Below, in pieces: positions 1-11,679 of a stretch of DNA of 64,000 nucleotides. Position numbers and translations under genes: made by a program. The first letter of the stretch is position 1. The number at the start of each line of letters is the position of its first letter. Source of the stretch: Actinernus sp. WN-2022 (lineage: Eukaryota; Cnidaria; Anthozoa; Actiniaria; Actinernidae); contig JAOWCC010000309.1 in the NCBI GenBank assembly GCA_030867875.1, positions 1-64,000 of the forward strand. Reading direction: 5' to 3'. The notes under the pieces are model-generated. The model did no database searches, was not told where the DNA came from, and saw nothing but the letters and a program-made list of their open reading frames with translations.

Positions 1-1
1 C

Positions 2-1583
2 CATACCAACAAAGAAAAACGGGCGAAAGCAGCTAAAAAAGAGCAGGTTATTGCAGAGGCGTTGACTAAGTTTGACGAGAAGCATCACCCTAAAGGCGAA
101 ACACTGTCAACCTCAACAAGAGTATTTAGGATAAAGGTGGTGCGAGCATTTTTGAAGAGTGGTACCCCACTGAATCGAATTGAATACTTTCGGGAGCTGT
201 TCGAAGAGGCTGACATCACTCTCACACACCCCTCTCACTTGCGTCAACTTATACCCTTTATTCTTGAAGAGGAGAACAAGATACTTTTCAAGGAGCTCAT
301 GGGGAAGGATGTTTCTATAATCTTTGATGGCACAACTAGAGATGGCGAAGCCCTGGTAGTTCTAGTTCGCTTTGTGGATGACTGGTATTTGAAAGCGAGA
401 CTTGTACGGTTTCAACTTGTCAAGAACTCTGTTTGTGGCGATGAGCTGGCACGAATCGTGATAGAAGTCCTCCATCGAAGGCTTGGTGTTTTACAGGGCA
501 ACCTCTTAGCTGCAATGAGAGATAGAGCACCTGTCAATACGAGTGCTCTCAGGACAGTGTCTGTGCTCTATCCAGACATGTTAGATGTGGGATGTATCTC
601 GCATTTTCTTGATCGAGTAGGGGTTAAATGTAAAACCCCAGTCCTGAGTCCATTCATGTCTACATAGGAATTTGGTTTTTACCACAAGTATGAAGGCGAG
701 ACGAGTGTGGAAAGAAATATCTGGAACAGGAATGCCGCGCTATAATTCAACCAGGTGGTGGAGTCTATGGGAGTGCATGAAAGTCGTGTTTGAAGAGTGG
801 CAGAATGTAACTGCTTTCTTGGAAAGCAATGAATCGTTCGCAGAAGCATCCAGGATGAAACTCTCCCAGGCAGTCGAACAGAGTTCCTTACAAATTAGAG
901 TTGAGCAAGCCGCTATGATGGAGTTAGAGAAGTTCGTCAAGGCTACCTACACCCTTGAAGGAGATGGGGCCTTGGTATTCATTGCCTTTCAGCAGCTTGA
1001 AGAGTTGAGAGAATTCGTTAGGGTTCAGAACTTTCCTATTCTAGTGCGTGTGGTTCAAGAGTTATTTCCTCTGAATGTTGCCGAACAGCAAAGGTGGTAT
1101 CACTATGGTGTCACAGAGTGTCTGCAGCCTGCTTTCCAATACTATTTGGGAACTTCTGCCAATGATGCTATCGTGTCACGTTCTATTCGAGTGTTTCAAG
1201 CAGCGCAGTTGTTCAACCCGAAAGTTGTCAAGATATCGAGTCCAGTTGCTGTAGATGTTGATCGAATTAGAGCTGTACCATTCCTCGATGATAACAACGT
1301 GATCCAGTCCTTGAAGGATGAATTTCCAGCATATCTGGTGAAGGTTGCCAACATCCCAGATGAATTTGATGCTCTGACAGACACCTGGCCATGGTGGAGA
1401 CAAAATGCTGCCGAACTACCTTCATGGTCCTCTGCTGTTAAGAAAGTCGTGCTTATACAGCCATCATCCGCTGCTGCTGAGAGGGTCTTCTCTTTACTGG
1501 TGACAATGTTTGGAGACCAGCAGCATGATGCGTTGGAGGATTACATAGAGGCAGCGCTTATGCTCCGAGTTAACAATCGTTGA
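2..1583 (+). mobile_element. hAT-family transposase, frameshifted, cut by the window edge
   Basis: This is a degenerate DNA-transposase gene of the hAT superfamily. The first reading frame is open from base 2 (HTNKEKRAKAAKK...) to a TAG at 665-667. The homologous text then resumes in another frame near 672 (RRVWKEISGTGMPRYNSTRWW) and runs to the TGA at 1581-1583. The best family evidence is the C-terminal dimerisation region, with WPWWRQNAAELPSW, then IQPSSAAAERVFSLL, then a final helix ALEDYIEAALMLRVNN. This layout is characteristic of hAT transposases, in which the protein cuts and pastes DNA carrying short terminal inverted repeats. The N-terminus, including any BED zinc finger, lies left of the window. 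The frame break near 667 suggests a dead copy, although a sequencing error cannot be excluded. Superfamily assignment is firm; activity is unlikely. Confidence 0.85.
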
Positions 1584-2180
1584 GCTCAGAAGTCAGAACC
1601 TCTCTTGAAAGTTCATAAATGTTTTTGACGCTATATCAGTCACTATGGCACGTTGTTAAATCAGGAAGGATATGCTTCTTGATATATGGAATAACTGTTA
1701 CAGTTAACTCTGAGAATGTTGATGTTACTGTTTCCATGCTGCCTGAACTCTTAGAAGCAAAGTCTAGCCTGCTAGCCATCAATTTATCTAGTACTAAGTG
1801 GAGCTACACAAAGAAACACGGCTTAACACGCCTTTAAGCAATCTTCAGGTCTTTTAAAGCACCAATATATATTATTATTATTTTTTTTTTTTTAAAATAC
1901 CCGATTAAAAAAATATATATATGGAGATTTTTTGAACTTTTTCGGGATTTTTAGAAGTTTTTTCGAGATTTTTAGGGGAAAAAATAGGATTATCCGGATA
2001 GATTTTTAGACCATTTTTCGGGATTTTTGTGCTCAGGCCTACTAATGAACTATGATAGTGCACAATCTTTTGTCTTACCCCTTCCAACCTAAATCGCAGG
2101 GCCTTTGTTAGCCCTTTTGAAGTTTGCCGGGTTTCCTAACCATTCCACTCTATGAACTATGCTGGTATAGAGGATATTAC
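1584..2180. other. AT-rich sequence after the hAT remnant, no gene seen
   Basis: No coding sequence is convincing here. Bases 1870-2035 are extremely T-rich on the plus strand and contain imperfect repeats built on a tttttcgggatttttag-like unit. They could be the non-coding tail of the transposon or a degenerate minisatellite. Confidence 0.4.
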
Positions 2181-2260
2181 ATGGCCGCGCAGAGATACGG
2201 ATTTTATCTCATGTTGATGAACAATACGAGAAGATAAAATTCGTATCTCCAAGCGGCCAT
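2181..2260. repeat. Short foldback (palindromic MITE-like) element
   Basis: The left arm atggccgcgcagagatac is answered by its approximate reverse complement ending gcggccat about 50 bases later. The unit would fold into a hairpin. No target duplication was identified. Confidence 0.55.
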
Positions 2261-2392
2261 ATTTCAATGTAAAAATATTGTATACTCAATTTAAAAACCC
2301 TTCGATATACCAGTAAACCCATGGCCGACCCCGATTTACCATGTGGTGAATATCGCGCTGTTTACTCATTTTATTACGTTATTCAAACCATT

Positions 2393-2549
2393 AGAGCAGA
2401 TTTCGTGGGACAAACTACGGCATGTCCGTAACAGTGCTGTACTTAACTCTGTGATTTGATTGGATCAGCAGGTCAAAAACAATGGGAAACCATTTCAACG
2501 TCACGCCATGCCGTACGGTAACCGTGCTGTAGTTTGTCCCCTGTTCTAG
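2393..2549. mobile_element. MITE of the AGAGCAGATTTCGT family, copy 1
   Basis: It begins AGAGCAGATTTCGT followed by GGGACAAACTACGGCA and ends with the inverse (GCCGTACGGTAACCGTGCTG, then TAGTTTGTCCC). The same ends recur at 11493-11679 and, as a right half only, just before the tandem array at 6774. The right end of this copy has lost about 13 bases of the consensus. Confidence 0.6.
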
Positions 2550-3346
2550 TGTTACGCCATTCTAATTTGTTTGTGGCTTCGCAGGCCAAACTTTTGAACG
2601 TCAACCCTATGAAGTCGTTGTTTCTTGTAAACGTTTTCATGTCTCGACCAGAAGAGTACCAGACTTGTAAAATACACATGGACAACTTTTTTGTTGCTTT
2701 CTCGTTTCCCGTGCGAGGGAACAGAGATTTTCAGTGTGCAAGTTAAAATTTCTTCGCGTCTTAAAACAACAATACAAACGAAAACGCCAGGGGGAGAGGC
2801 CACTGGAAACAGATGCAAATTCAATAAAACTTTCATACTTGCATGTAAACTAACATTGTTCGTATGGCAGGAACAAGTGCAAAAGTTTTATTGAATTGCC
2901 CCCATTGTAGGGCGATATAGACTGGGAACATATCAGGCAGCATTTAGTTTGCTTTGTAATGACAATTTATTTATTTGCCTTGTTATTCTAAGTACATGTT
3001 TATCTTCCAGGTAAACGATTCTGGCCTGGAGATATAGCGAACTCGATACAGACTTTCGTGGGGACACAGCCTCAGCTGACAGACAGACAGTACTGCTACG
3101 AAGTGATGCACTGGCTTACCAGGGTCCTATGACGTCATTAGTTATTCTAGCCAATCAGTGAGGGGTGACATTCGCAAAAATCCTTACTGAACCGTGGAAG
3201 GACACGCTGTGTGCACAGTACAATTTTATGTCAAATCCTGCCAAGGCTGTGTTTCACGAGGGTCTTACGATGCAATAGTTACCACATTTTATTTTTTTGT
3301 TTGGCTTTGCAGATTCACAACAAATTTCTACCATACAACAGCGGCA
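2550..3346. other. Intergenic sequence with one weak inverted repeat
   Basis: No gene is seen. Bases about 2815-2898 have arms reading gcaaattcaataaaacttt and its reverse complement, so a further small foldback is likely. The remainder shows no recognisable structure. Confidence 0.35.
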
Positions 3347-3808
3347 AGTGCGCCATTTTGGATCGTGTGCGATGCACTCTGGGATGGATACCCCAGGTAT
3401 ACAATGGGAAGTAATCGGACCGTGGACTAAATAGCCCACTTCCGGGTAACTACTTGATGTAGGCAGTCACGTAGTGGTCCGGCAGTGACTAAATAAGTAG
3501 GTTTGTAGAAAACAGACTGCCGGACCACTACGTGACTGCCTAGCCTACATGAAGTAGTTCCCCACTTCCGAGACATGCCTCACTTCCGAGATACAAAGGA
3601 ATCAATACGAGGCTCCGTGCATAATTCTCAGTCGTTCGTTACAAGACTACAGCACTTCTGGAGTTTGTCACGAACGACTGAGCATAATGCACGGAGCCTC
3701 GTATTGATTCCTTTGTACGTAGGAAGTGAGGCATTCGATTACTTCCCATTGTATTACTGAGATATCCATCCCGGAGTGCATCGCACACGATCACACATGG
3801 CGCGCTTG
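3347..3808. mobile_element. Three-layer nest of foldback elements
   Basis: The outer arms (GCGCCATTTTGGATCGTGTG near 3350 and its reverse complement near 3800) enclose a second palindromic element of about 3424-3737. That element's ends contain AATAGCCCACTTCCG, and its core carries CAATACGAGGCTCCGTGCAT in both orientations. Inside its left arm sits a third inverted-repeat element of about 3437-3562, starting GGTAACTACTTGATGTAGGC. The third element is flanked on both sides by CCACTTCCG, which I read as a 9-bp target duplication. The second-layer family recurs at 43917-44510. Confidence 0.7.
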
Positions 3809-4860
3809 CGATATGGTCCATATCACGTCGGACTGAAATGGGTTCATATGATGCGAACCTGAGGATGACGGGCCGATATTGTCGCTGAATAATAGCTGCT
3901 TTAACCTCATAATTAAAATTGTTGAACTATCATTACTGTCTCGTGAAGTATGATAAAACTAACTAAAAGCAATTACATGAAATCTACTGATTAACTCGAT
4001 CTCGTTAAAATAAGTCTGTTAGTGAACGAGAATTTCTGTTTTCTACTTTGTGCACTGCATTTCAAACCAATCTGGTAATCTGGATGTTCAACTGAGAAAG
4101 AGAAGAAAGACCTTTTTGACAATTTTAAACAAAACATAAGACTACAAAATGTTATTGTGGGGTATCTATTAATTCCAAGCCTGCATTCCACTCATGAATA
4201 ATTAATACATATTCATCCAATGGAGGGACTGTAATTGGTCACATGCATGGATCTTGATACCTAGGACGGGTTTCATTTGTTTTCTCAATATTTGGAATCC
4301 CTGATAAGACTCCAATTCGTGTTTGAAATAGTTCGTCAATGTTTTGCACTCGGTGGGGCCTTTGCAACATTCAAAATTGTCAAATGGCCGGGGGAATGAG
4401 CAGGCTTGGAATTATTAAAATAGAGTAATCAGACATTGTTTTAAATTATTTCAATATCTACGGCTCTTGTTCACGTGGTTTGTGTGCCGATGGCGTCCGT
4501 CATTGCCATCGTGGTCTTCTGTGTTGGTTGCTTGCGTCATGTCTAAAAGGAGCATTGTTTGTCTTAGCTTGTAAAATTCATGAATAATTAATGAGGGTGA
4601 AGACCAATCCCAGCTCAGTATTCAGATCACATGCACAGTGCTCTAAATCCCAATAAAATTATTAATGAGTAAATTAACTTTTGATAAAGATTTCGTACTC
4701 AGCTAATAAGTATGCATAACTTTTGATAAAGATCTGTAACTCATGGGACATACGTTTCAAGTTCCATAATTAGAACACAGAATCACATAACATTAAAAAA
4801 ACTCATGAATAATTCATGAAACAAAAACAAAGGAAATCACCAAGCGAGAAGCGACTTTAA
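3809..4860. other. Intergenic, no gene seen
   Basis: No coding sequence or clear element is visible. A 20-base phrase containing acttttgataaagat occurs twice near 4677 and 4719, a minor local direct repeat. Confidence 0.35.
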
Positions 4861-5082
4861 GGGCGCGTTCGATTGACCGTATTCCGGAATAAGAATAGAT
4901 GGAATAATCTCTGGAAATCACTAGTTCAGGCACATTTTGCACTTATAAGCTACTAACGTTTGCTGAAATGTGATATTCAGGATACATTTAGTGTTCCAGT
5001 GACTAAAAATTCCCGATATAAGCGATTTGTAGTGATAATTCTGTGTATTCTTATTCCGGAATACGGTCAATCGAACGCACCC
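4861..5082. mobile_element. PIF/Harbinger-like MITE, 222 bp, TAA target duplication
   Basis: The ends read GGGCGCGTTCGATTGACCGT and, on the other strand, GGGTGCGTTCGATTGACCGT, followed by ATTCCGGAATAAGAATA in both arms. TAA lies directly on both sides (4858-4860 and 5083-5085). A 3-bp TWA-type duplication with GG-starting inverted repeats is typical of PIF/Harbinger non-autonomous elements. There is no coding capacity. Confidence 0.8.
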
Positions 5083-5217
5083 TAAATGTGATAAAGATTT
5101 CATCCTAATTTACATAAACTTTAACTTGGATATTCTTCATCGAAATAGGTCGTATCGCCAAAATAAGTGAATTACATGACTACATCTAGACATTTTTTAA
5201 GCCGTTTAAAAAAACTT

Positions 5218-5289
5218 GCAGCAGTGTTTTATCAGATTTAAAACTCTCGGGCTGAGCCCTCGAGTTTTAAATCGATAAAACACTGCTGC
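5218..5289. repeat. Near-perfect hairpin
   Basis: The arms GCAGCAGTGTTTTATC and GATAAAACACTGCTGC flank a second inner palindrome, ACTCTCGGGCTGAGCCCTCGAGT. The unit is self-complementary over almost its whole length. Confidence 0.6.
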
Positions 5290-6606
5290 TCGTTTATTAC
5301 GTTTGGATATCAACGGGTATCGAATTATAATCAAAGGTTAGATCTCGTCAGGCGCGCTCAGATAAGAAAGTTCAAAGCTCTCAGACTAGGCGAGACAAGG
5401 AGATATCACTTTCAATGAGTCATTGTCAGAAATCTATTCCATCGTGGGCAATTATGCAATACAACCTAACTTGTACAGCTAAGGCATGTTTTACGACAGA
5501 ATAACCAGTCTTTCTACTGGATTGAGAGCTCGAGACATTATACATGTCGGCTAATATGGGGAAAACTGAAACAAAAAATAAACTTTGACGGCAGAAACCC
5601 TCAATTGAGCCAAGCGGAATATTTACATGATCCGCTGAGATTTTTACAAATCTTAGTTAAGCAGATGTTTTCAGTGTATGCCAACTGAAATGCGGAAACT
5701 ACACGAACAAGAAGCATGAACTGCCAGCAAAGAGAGAGGAAACAGTACTTGAAATACACAGCGCTATATAATATCTGAGACGTTAAATTACGTTACTGTG
5801 AAGAGGATCAAAATTCATTGTGGAATGAAAGGAAACAGGTTAGCTGAAAGTTAAGTTCGAGGTAGGCTTCGACTTTCATTCCGATTCAGTGCATATGTGC
5901 ACGAAGGTGGGATGCTGTCAACAAAACTACCAAAAGATCCAAAACTAAAGTTCAGTTACGTAAGTACTGTTAGTAAACTCTTTTTGATTTGAATAAATTT
6001 CCTCTCAGTTTGTCTGTTAATGTACTTTTTCTTCTAATTATCGCTTTATTTAACATCTGTGATTTAGATTATGCGTACCTCAGAATAAATTATTTGAAAG
6101 GTCAACTCAACTCTTGTGTCGATATTAAAGCGCAAATGTTTTTTTGTGTGAAACAGTCTGTGAATTTGAGAAGCGGCTTAATAGAAGAGCTTTCTCATTA
6201 GGAATTACAATTTTTCTTGCTATGAAATTTATGTTTCATTTCACATTTATTCATACAGTTTTAGCCGGCATTTCCTCTTGTTTTTGATCTATTTTCAATC
6301 AAATTCAAAGTCTGAATATGTGATTGTATTGCATTTATACACTTGAATTGCCAGTATTCTGTTGTTCGAATCCTGCGTTATCATAGTCGTGTCATAAAAG
6401 CGATTAATAGACCAGTCTGTTTTTATGACGTTCTCACTGGCGAATTAAAGCACAACTTGTTACTAAGAGGATTTCAAATGAAAGTGTATTTCATCTTCAA
6501 TCTCATGTGGCCCGAGTGAAAGCCCAGATGGGCTCTTGTTAAACTATACATAATGTGCATTCCAATTATTGTTTCATTTCACAAGCATGATAAAATATTC
6601 GCGTCT
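5290..6606. other. Intergenic, no gene seen
   Basis: There are only short chance open frames and no recognisable repeat structure. Confidence 0.3.
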
Positions 6607-6664
6607 GATCTTTATGGTCATTTACAATGGCGAGCCGCTTCCATTGCAAATGACCATAAAGATC
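6607..6664. repeat. Short hairpin
   Basis: GATCTTTATGGTCATTT and AAATGACCATAAAGATC form the arms around a loop of about 24 bases. Confidence 0.55.
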
Positions 6665-6773
6665 GTCCGCTCATATCTTATCTACTACATAGCATGTGAC
6701 GTCATCAGAAAATCAAATGACAGAGTTACGGTCCAGTACGTAACGGTACGGATATGCCGTATTTTTGTCCCAC

Positions 6774-7083
6774 TCATACGAAATCTGCCCTAGTAACAAT
6801 TCACGTGATACTTACGTGGAGCGAGGCGCAAAGTGTCATACGAAATCTGCCCTAGTAACAATTCACGTGATACTTACGTGGAGCGAGGCGCAAAGTGTCA
6901 TACGAAATCTGCCCTAGTAACAATTCACGTGATACTTACGTGGTGCGAGGCGCAAAGTGTCATACGAAATCTGCCCTAGTAACAATTCACGTGATACTTA
7001 CGTGGAGCGGGGCGCAAAGTGTCATACGAAATCTGCCCTAGTAACAATTCACGTGATACTTACGTGGAGCGAGGCGCAAAGTG
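6774..7083. repeat. 62-bp tandem repeat, five copies
   Basis: Copies start at 6774, 6836, 6898, 6960 and 7022, each beginning TCATACGAAATCTG and containing TTCACGTGATACTTACGTGG. They are nearly identical, differing at one or two positions such as ggagcg versus ggtgcg. The first 14 bases of the unit equal the right terminus of the MITE family at 11493-11679, so the array seems to have grown from an element end. Confidence 0.9.
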
Positions 7084-8583
7084 ACTTGATGACGTCAACG
7101 CTGACGTACTCATAGCTCTTTTCAATCCAGACAAATGCTTTTGCACCCTCTGTGGGTTGATATTTCGTAGATTGACCGTACTGCTAGACTTTCTCAGCGG
7201 CTTACTCGTAGGGCAGGTGTTCTCTTTGACCGCTATATTTCTACATAATCGAAGATACAATAAAATGGTTAGCTAATTGACCTATATCACTATGACGTCA
7301 TATCAAAACAATCTATTGTTTAAACGCTAAGGATCACGGTCGTGGGAGGAGGACAAAACAGGGACAAAACAGCAACAACACAAAGGAAATCGCTATCAAA
7401 TGCATTTTGAAGAACGTAGAATAGCGCTAACAGCCACCAAATACGGTAAATATTGTGGGATAAACATTGATACAGCTGATATCTGGAAACCAGACAATTC
7501 GAAGTTAAATTTTCCTCAGCAGAGCAGATTTAGTTCAAAATTCTATTGTTCAAGTCGATTCTGTCCCCCTCATAAACAAGCCGTGACGTCATAATGATAT
7601 AGGGTAATTAATACAGAGTAGAGGGATTGCTTCTGCCACAACACCTCTGCGAAATCTCATAACTTGTGCTTTTTATTTAAAAGAGCGCATTTTTTTTTTG
7701 CATTTTAGAAACAATTATCTTGAAATGATAATAATAATGTTATATTTAACAATAGATGGTTCTAATTCTCCAGATTCTATAAAAGTCGGCAGGTTATTTT
7801 GCAGGACATCGATGTTTTAATTCCTTACGAATTCAACGTCTTTGCCAAAGACAAGCACTCCATTGAAACTCATCAACCAAACCATCATCTTTATTATTCA
7901 CGCTGATTTCCATTGATTTCCATAGATTTTCATAGATCGCACGTCCAAAACAGAAGTGAATCCTGCCGTCTTCTCTGATGAGCTACTTAGTTATGATAAT
8001 TGTGCGAAATAAAAAAATATGAACCAATCAAAGATCACTACCAGGTTTTCTGGTAGTGCCGCACTGGACGGCATTATTGTCCAATGAATTCAAACGTCTC
8101 TCGGGAGGAACGAACCAGAGGTCAGGCTATGTGGCCCTCGAACAATTCTTCTCCGATAATGTTTGAATTTCTGAGCACAAACCGTTTTGGCATCATGGCA
8201 GATGAGAGGACCTTGGCTCCACTTTTCTTAGCAGTTTTCTCTGAAACTTAAAATACGTGCTGGTTATATATATATATATATTTATTCGTTATAGAAAGCT
8301 GAGTATTACAGCAGGGGGGCCTGCTTTTACTCCTCACACACTACCCACAGGGGAAGGGAGACTGCTCGACTGCTAAAGCAGCCGCATCTTTGTGCTCGCT
8401 CCAACGGATTCTCCCAAATACATGAGGCCTTCACCTCTCAAAACCTTTCATTTTATTGAACCCTATTTGGATAGCACTAACAAAGAATTCCATTGTTTTA
8501 GGGTTTGTATTATTTTAGGCTTTGGCATTGTTTGGATAGCCAGTACTATTCGGTTCCGAGGAGGTGTGACCATATTCTAAAGG
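7084..8583. other. Intergenic, no gene seen
   Basis: No gene is supported. A (TA)n run lies near 8266-8280. Bases near 8378-8410 (gcagccgcatctttgtgctc...) recur inverted near 11410-11440, indicating a dispersed repeat. Confidence 0.3.
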
Positions 8584-8711
8584 GGTTAGATAATGAATGC
8601 TTGTGGTTTATGGCATTTATAATGTCTTGCATACTCGTGCTTACTCGTGGCTTTCTTAATGAATGCAAGACATTCTAAATGCCATAAACCACTCGCCTTC
8701 ATTATCTAACC
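8584..8711. repeat. Foldback element, 128 bp
   Basis: The outer arms are GGTTAGATAATGAA and TTCATTATCTAACC. The inner arms are GTGGTTTATGGCATTTA with its complement and AATGTCTTGCAT with its complement. It is almost fully self-complementary. Confidence 0.65.
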
Positions 8712-9044
8712 TATACATATAGTAAGTAAAATCTTTATTTAGTCACGGTAGTTTTTCAGTCAGAGACTGGTTTACATATAAGCCGTGCATAAAATATAAC
8801 TTACATAGTGAATGAATAAACATATTTAGTCTCGAGATATCTACAGTGCGTCAAAGAAACAGGGAGTTAATTTGTTTAGGCCATTCTTAAACGAATCCAA
8901 CATATACAACTGTTGTTGTGATGGTAAAGATGCATTTGTGTTTACCGATCACTTGAATGCGACTTGTACTCGTCCAGTTCGCTGTATCGCCACGCGTTTC
9001 CAGGCTATCTGAGAGGAGCCGTATCGAGACCCTTTTAGGGTAAA

Positions 9045-9594
9045 TTCCGAGGGGTCGACCCCCGGGCTAACCACGGAGATATGTGGGGGAATTACAGGAG
9101 GATTGGATGCAAACATTGCCCATGGGGTCGGGGAAATGATCGACTTTGTTTTAGGGTTGGAAAACTGGGGTGGGGGATTTGTTCAAATTGTTTTTGTCAT
9201 GAAACTATAAACCACGGATAGTTTTTTCTTCTTCAATACAAGAGTTAAAGCGTGATATGAGATATACCGAGACTTTGTCTTGTTCCTTATTAGCTACCAA
9301 CTGAAGTACATTGAAGTGTGTCTTGTTCCTTAAAGATACTATGAAGTACATGGAAGTGTTAATAAAGTTCCATTTCTCTTGAAAATAGTGTTCAATGTTA
9401 TAGCAATAACGTTAGTAACAATATTCAGCTCCATCGATCTCATTTCGTGCAAAATGACGGGGTATTGTAGGTTGTGGTAGACCTAACCAGGGGACTTTGA
9501 AAGGTACGATTCTCCTACCCCTGGGGGAAATCAAAAGATTGTTTCTGTGTTTTTACAATCCCCCTGGTCAGCCCGGGGGTCGACCCCTCGGGGA
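9045..9594. mobile_element. Inverted-repeat element with GC-rich ends, about 550 bp
   Basis: The left end CCGAGGGGTCGACCCCCGGG and the right end CCCGGGGGTCGACCCCTCGG are exact inverse partners. Next to them are gctaacca and its near-complement. No transposase is encoded, so it is a non-autonomous element. Confidence 0.6.
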
Positions 9595-9629
9595 AGCCGC
9601 TGATAGGTGCATTATAGAGTATGTATAGA

Positions 9630-11036
9630 GTCTAGACTTGCTTCGAGTTCATAAAGGACTGGCTGCTTGCCAACAAATTGACACTGAATATTCTTAAGAC
9701 TGAATATATGGTAACTGGGGCCAAGCTAGCCTGATTTTCAGACGGTACGAGGTCGTCCGCTCACTTCCTCCCCCTCCCCGTCTGATGGACTTCATAGACT
9801 TTCATGTTCCTGACGTCATCAACCTTTGTTTTTACAATGAGCCAATACAAACACGCATAAGAATTGAAGCGTGAAGTGTAGAACAGTCGTGCAGTAGCGG
9901 CTTTGATCTATCAGCTTTCATGCACTGGAAAATACATTCTACAGCTTCACACTTCTGTCGATTTCTCAGAATGTTATCCTGTTTCAGCTGCTGTGGTTCT
10001 TTGGAGAACAGGGACTTTTTAAACGGAAGTTTGCGTGTAGTATTTGCACGACAGTGTTTGAGAATGCATACAAGAAACATCAGACTCGATTCCACGCCGT
10101 AAAGTTTATTACTGCGATCTTAGAACTTTTACGCTTTTACTTTTATTTTTAAAACGTTTTTAGGCTTGATATGTATGCCGATTAGTCACACAAGACCCTG
10201 AAGTTGTCCTATTGTAGTTTTTGGTAGCAGATATTGTTTTAACCGGACTTTTTGTGCAAAGTTTAGTTGCCATTGGCATTGCCGTACATGAACTTACGGA
10301 AGTGTGTTCATAATTCTGGAAACAAAAATATTCACCCAAGTGCCATGAAACTTTTTCCATAACATACTCAGTATGTGTGTTCACTCCTGCAGAAAAATCA
10401 TAATATTCCATGAAAGATTGCCGGTCTTCTAAAAGCCAAAAACCTAGGAGAATGTTTCGGATCTAATGCATGAGATTTATATAAGCAGAGGAAGATTAGT
10501 GATTTACCAAACCCGTACGTAGATTCACAAACACATCGTTTCAATGAATGAACGATTCCAATGCTTTCTTCTGCTCTGGATATAGCTTCGAAATCCTGAA
10601 AACTTTACAACTTCGGTCGACACACTGCTCAAGTTCTTTCCCAGCGCCATTTAGAAAAATATGCGGGCACATTCCTTAAATTCCAGACTTTGCCAAAAGT
10701 GTAAAGTTCGCTCTGATTGGTTGAACTTATGACGTCAGGAACATGAAAGTCTATGAAGTCCATCAGACGGGGAGGGGAAGGAAGTGAGCGGACGACCTCG
10801 TAGCGTCTGAAAATCAGGCTAGGGCCAAGCTTGCCAATGTAGATATGCGGAATATCGAGCTTTCAGTAAACAACAATCCATCAAGAGTAATGGAAACCAA
10901 ATACCTGGGTATACACACTGACCAAAACCTTAGTCGGAACACCCATATAGAAAAGGTAATTAAGAAAGTGTCCTCTGGTTTGGAAATATTAAAAAGGTAT
11001 GTACAAATCAATGTTTATAGGGCACTTATTAGTTAG
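9630..11036 (+). mobile_element. LINE reverse-transcriptase fragment, split by an insertion
   Basis: Bases 9646-9726 encode the end of an RT palm or thumb region (EFIKDWLLANKLTLNILKTE in the best frame). Bases 10831-11010 continue it with VMETKYLGIHTDQNLSRN and KVIKKVSSGLEILKR. The YLGIxxDxxL phrase is typical of jockey/CR1-like LINEs. The two halves are separated only by the element at 9727-10821 and one copy of its target duplication. The LINE is truncated at both ends and dead. Confidence 0.75.
9727..10821. mobile_element. Non-autonomous element, 1095 bp, 9-bp target duplication
   Basis: The terminal inverted repeats are about 100 bp and start TAGCCTGATTTTCAGACG. GGGCCAAGC occurs directly on each side (9718-9726 and 10822-10830). 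Long terminal repeats with a 9-bp duplication fit Mutator-like elements, but no transposase is present, so that class is a suggestion. It interrupts an older LINE fragment. Elements at 38839-39687 and 43941-44324 have the same TAGCCTG start and 8-9-bp duplications. Confidence 0.85.
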
Positions 11037-11492
11037 GCTCAGGATTAGCAGTAAAAATTGCAACAAAAAAAACTACAAAAGCGGTGATTTGGGTATTAAT
11101 AATTCATTTTCTCAAATTTTCATACAAACGTTTAAAAACGTAACCCACCAATAAAAAAAAAACTAACCATTTTCGACCCCAAATTATTCATAGACACCTG
11201 CACTATAATGGGGAATTTAGCACAGTTTTCAAGTGATCTTTTGAAGTGGCCGGGTATTCTATAGTTTAGCCCTCTTGGAGCAAAACATCCAGAGAGAGTA
11301 TTTGCATACGCTCGCTCTGTTAAAAAAAATGTTTGCACATAAGATAAAAGGTTCGGTGATTTTTGCCCGGACTCAGGTAAAACATTCCCGCTTCTTTGGG
11401 GGAATCCCCGATGGAGCGAGCACAAAGATGCGGCTGCTCTCGCAGGCTAGGAGACTGCTTGCAACCTGTGCGAGTTTGATGTGGCAGCCCAT
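11037..11492. other. Intergenic, no gene seen
   Basis: No gene is visible. It contains the inverted partner of the repeat at 8378-8410. Confidence 0.3.
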
Positions 11493-11679
11493 AGAGCAGA
11501 TTTCGTATGGGGATTGAGTGGGACAGACTACGGGCATGTCCGTAGCCTTACCGTTACCGTACCGTACTGTACCGTAACTCAGTAATTAGGAGAAGAACAA
11601 TAGGGAAACCATGTCAATGTCACGTCATGCCGTACAGTAACCGTGCTGTAGTTTGTCCCACTCATACGAAATCTGTTCT
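11493..11679. mobile_element. MITE of the AGAGCAGATTTCGT family, copy 2
   Basis: It begins AGAGCAGATTTCGTATG and ends CATACGAAATCTGTTCT. Subterminal GTGGGACAGACTACGG pairs with CTGTAGTTTGTCCCAC, and tgccgtac/gtaccg runs lie inside. It is the most complete copy of this family in the window. Confidence 0.7.
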
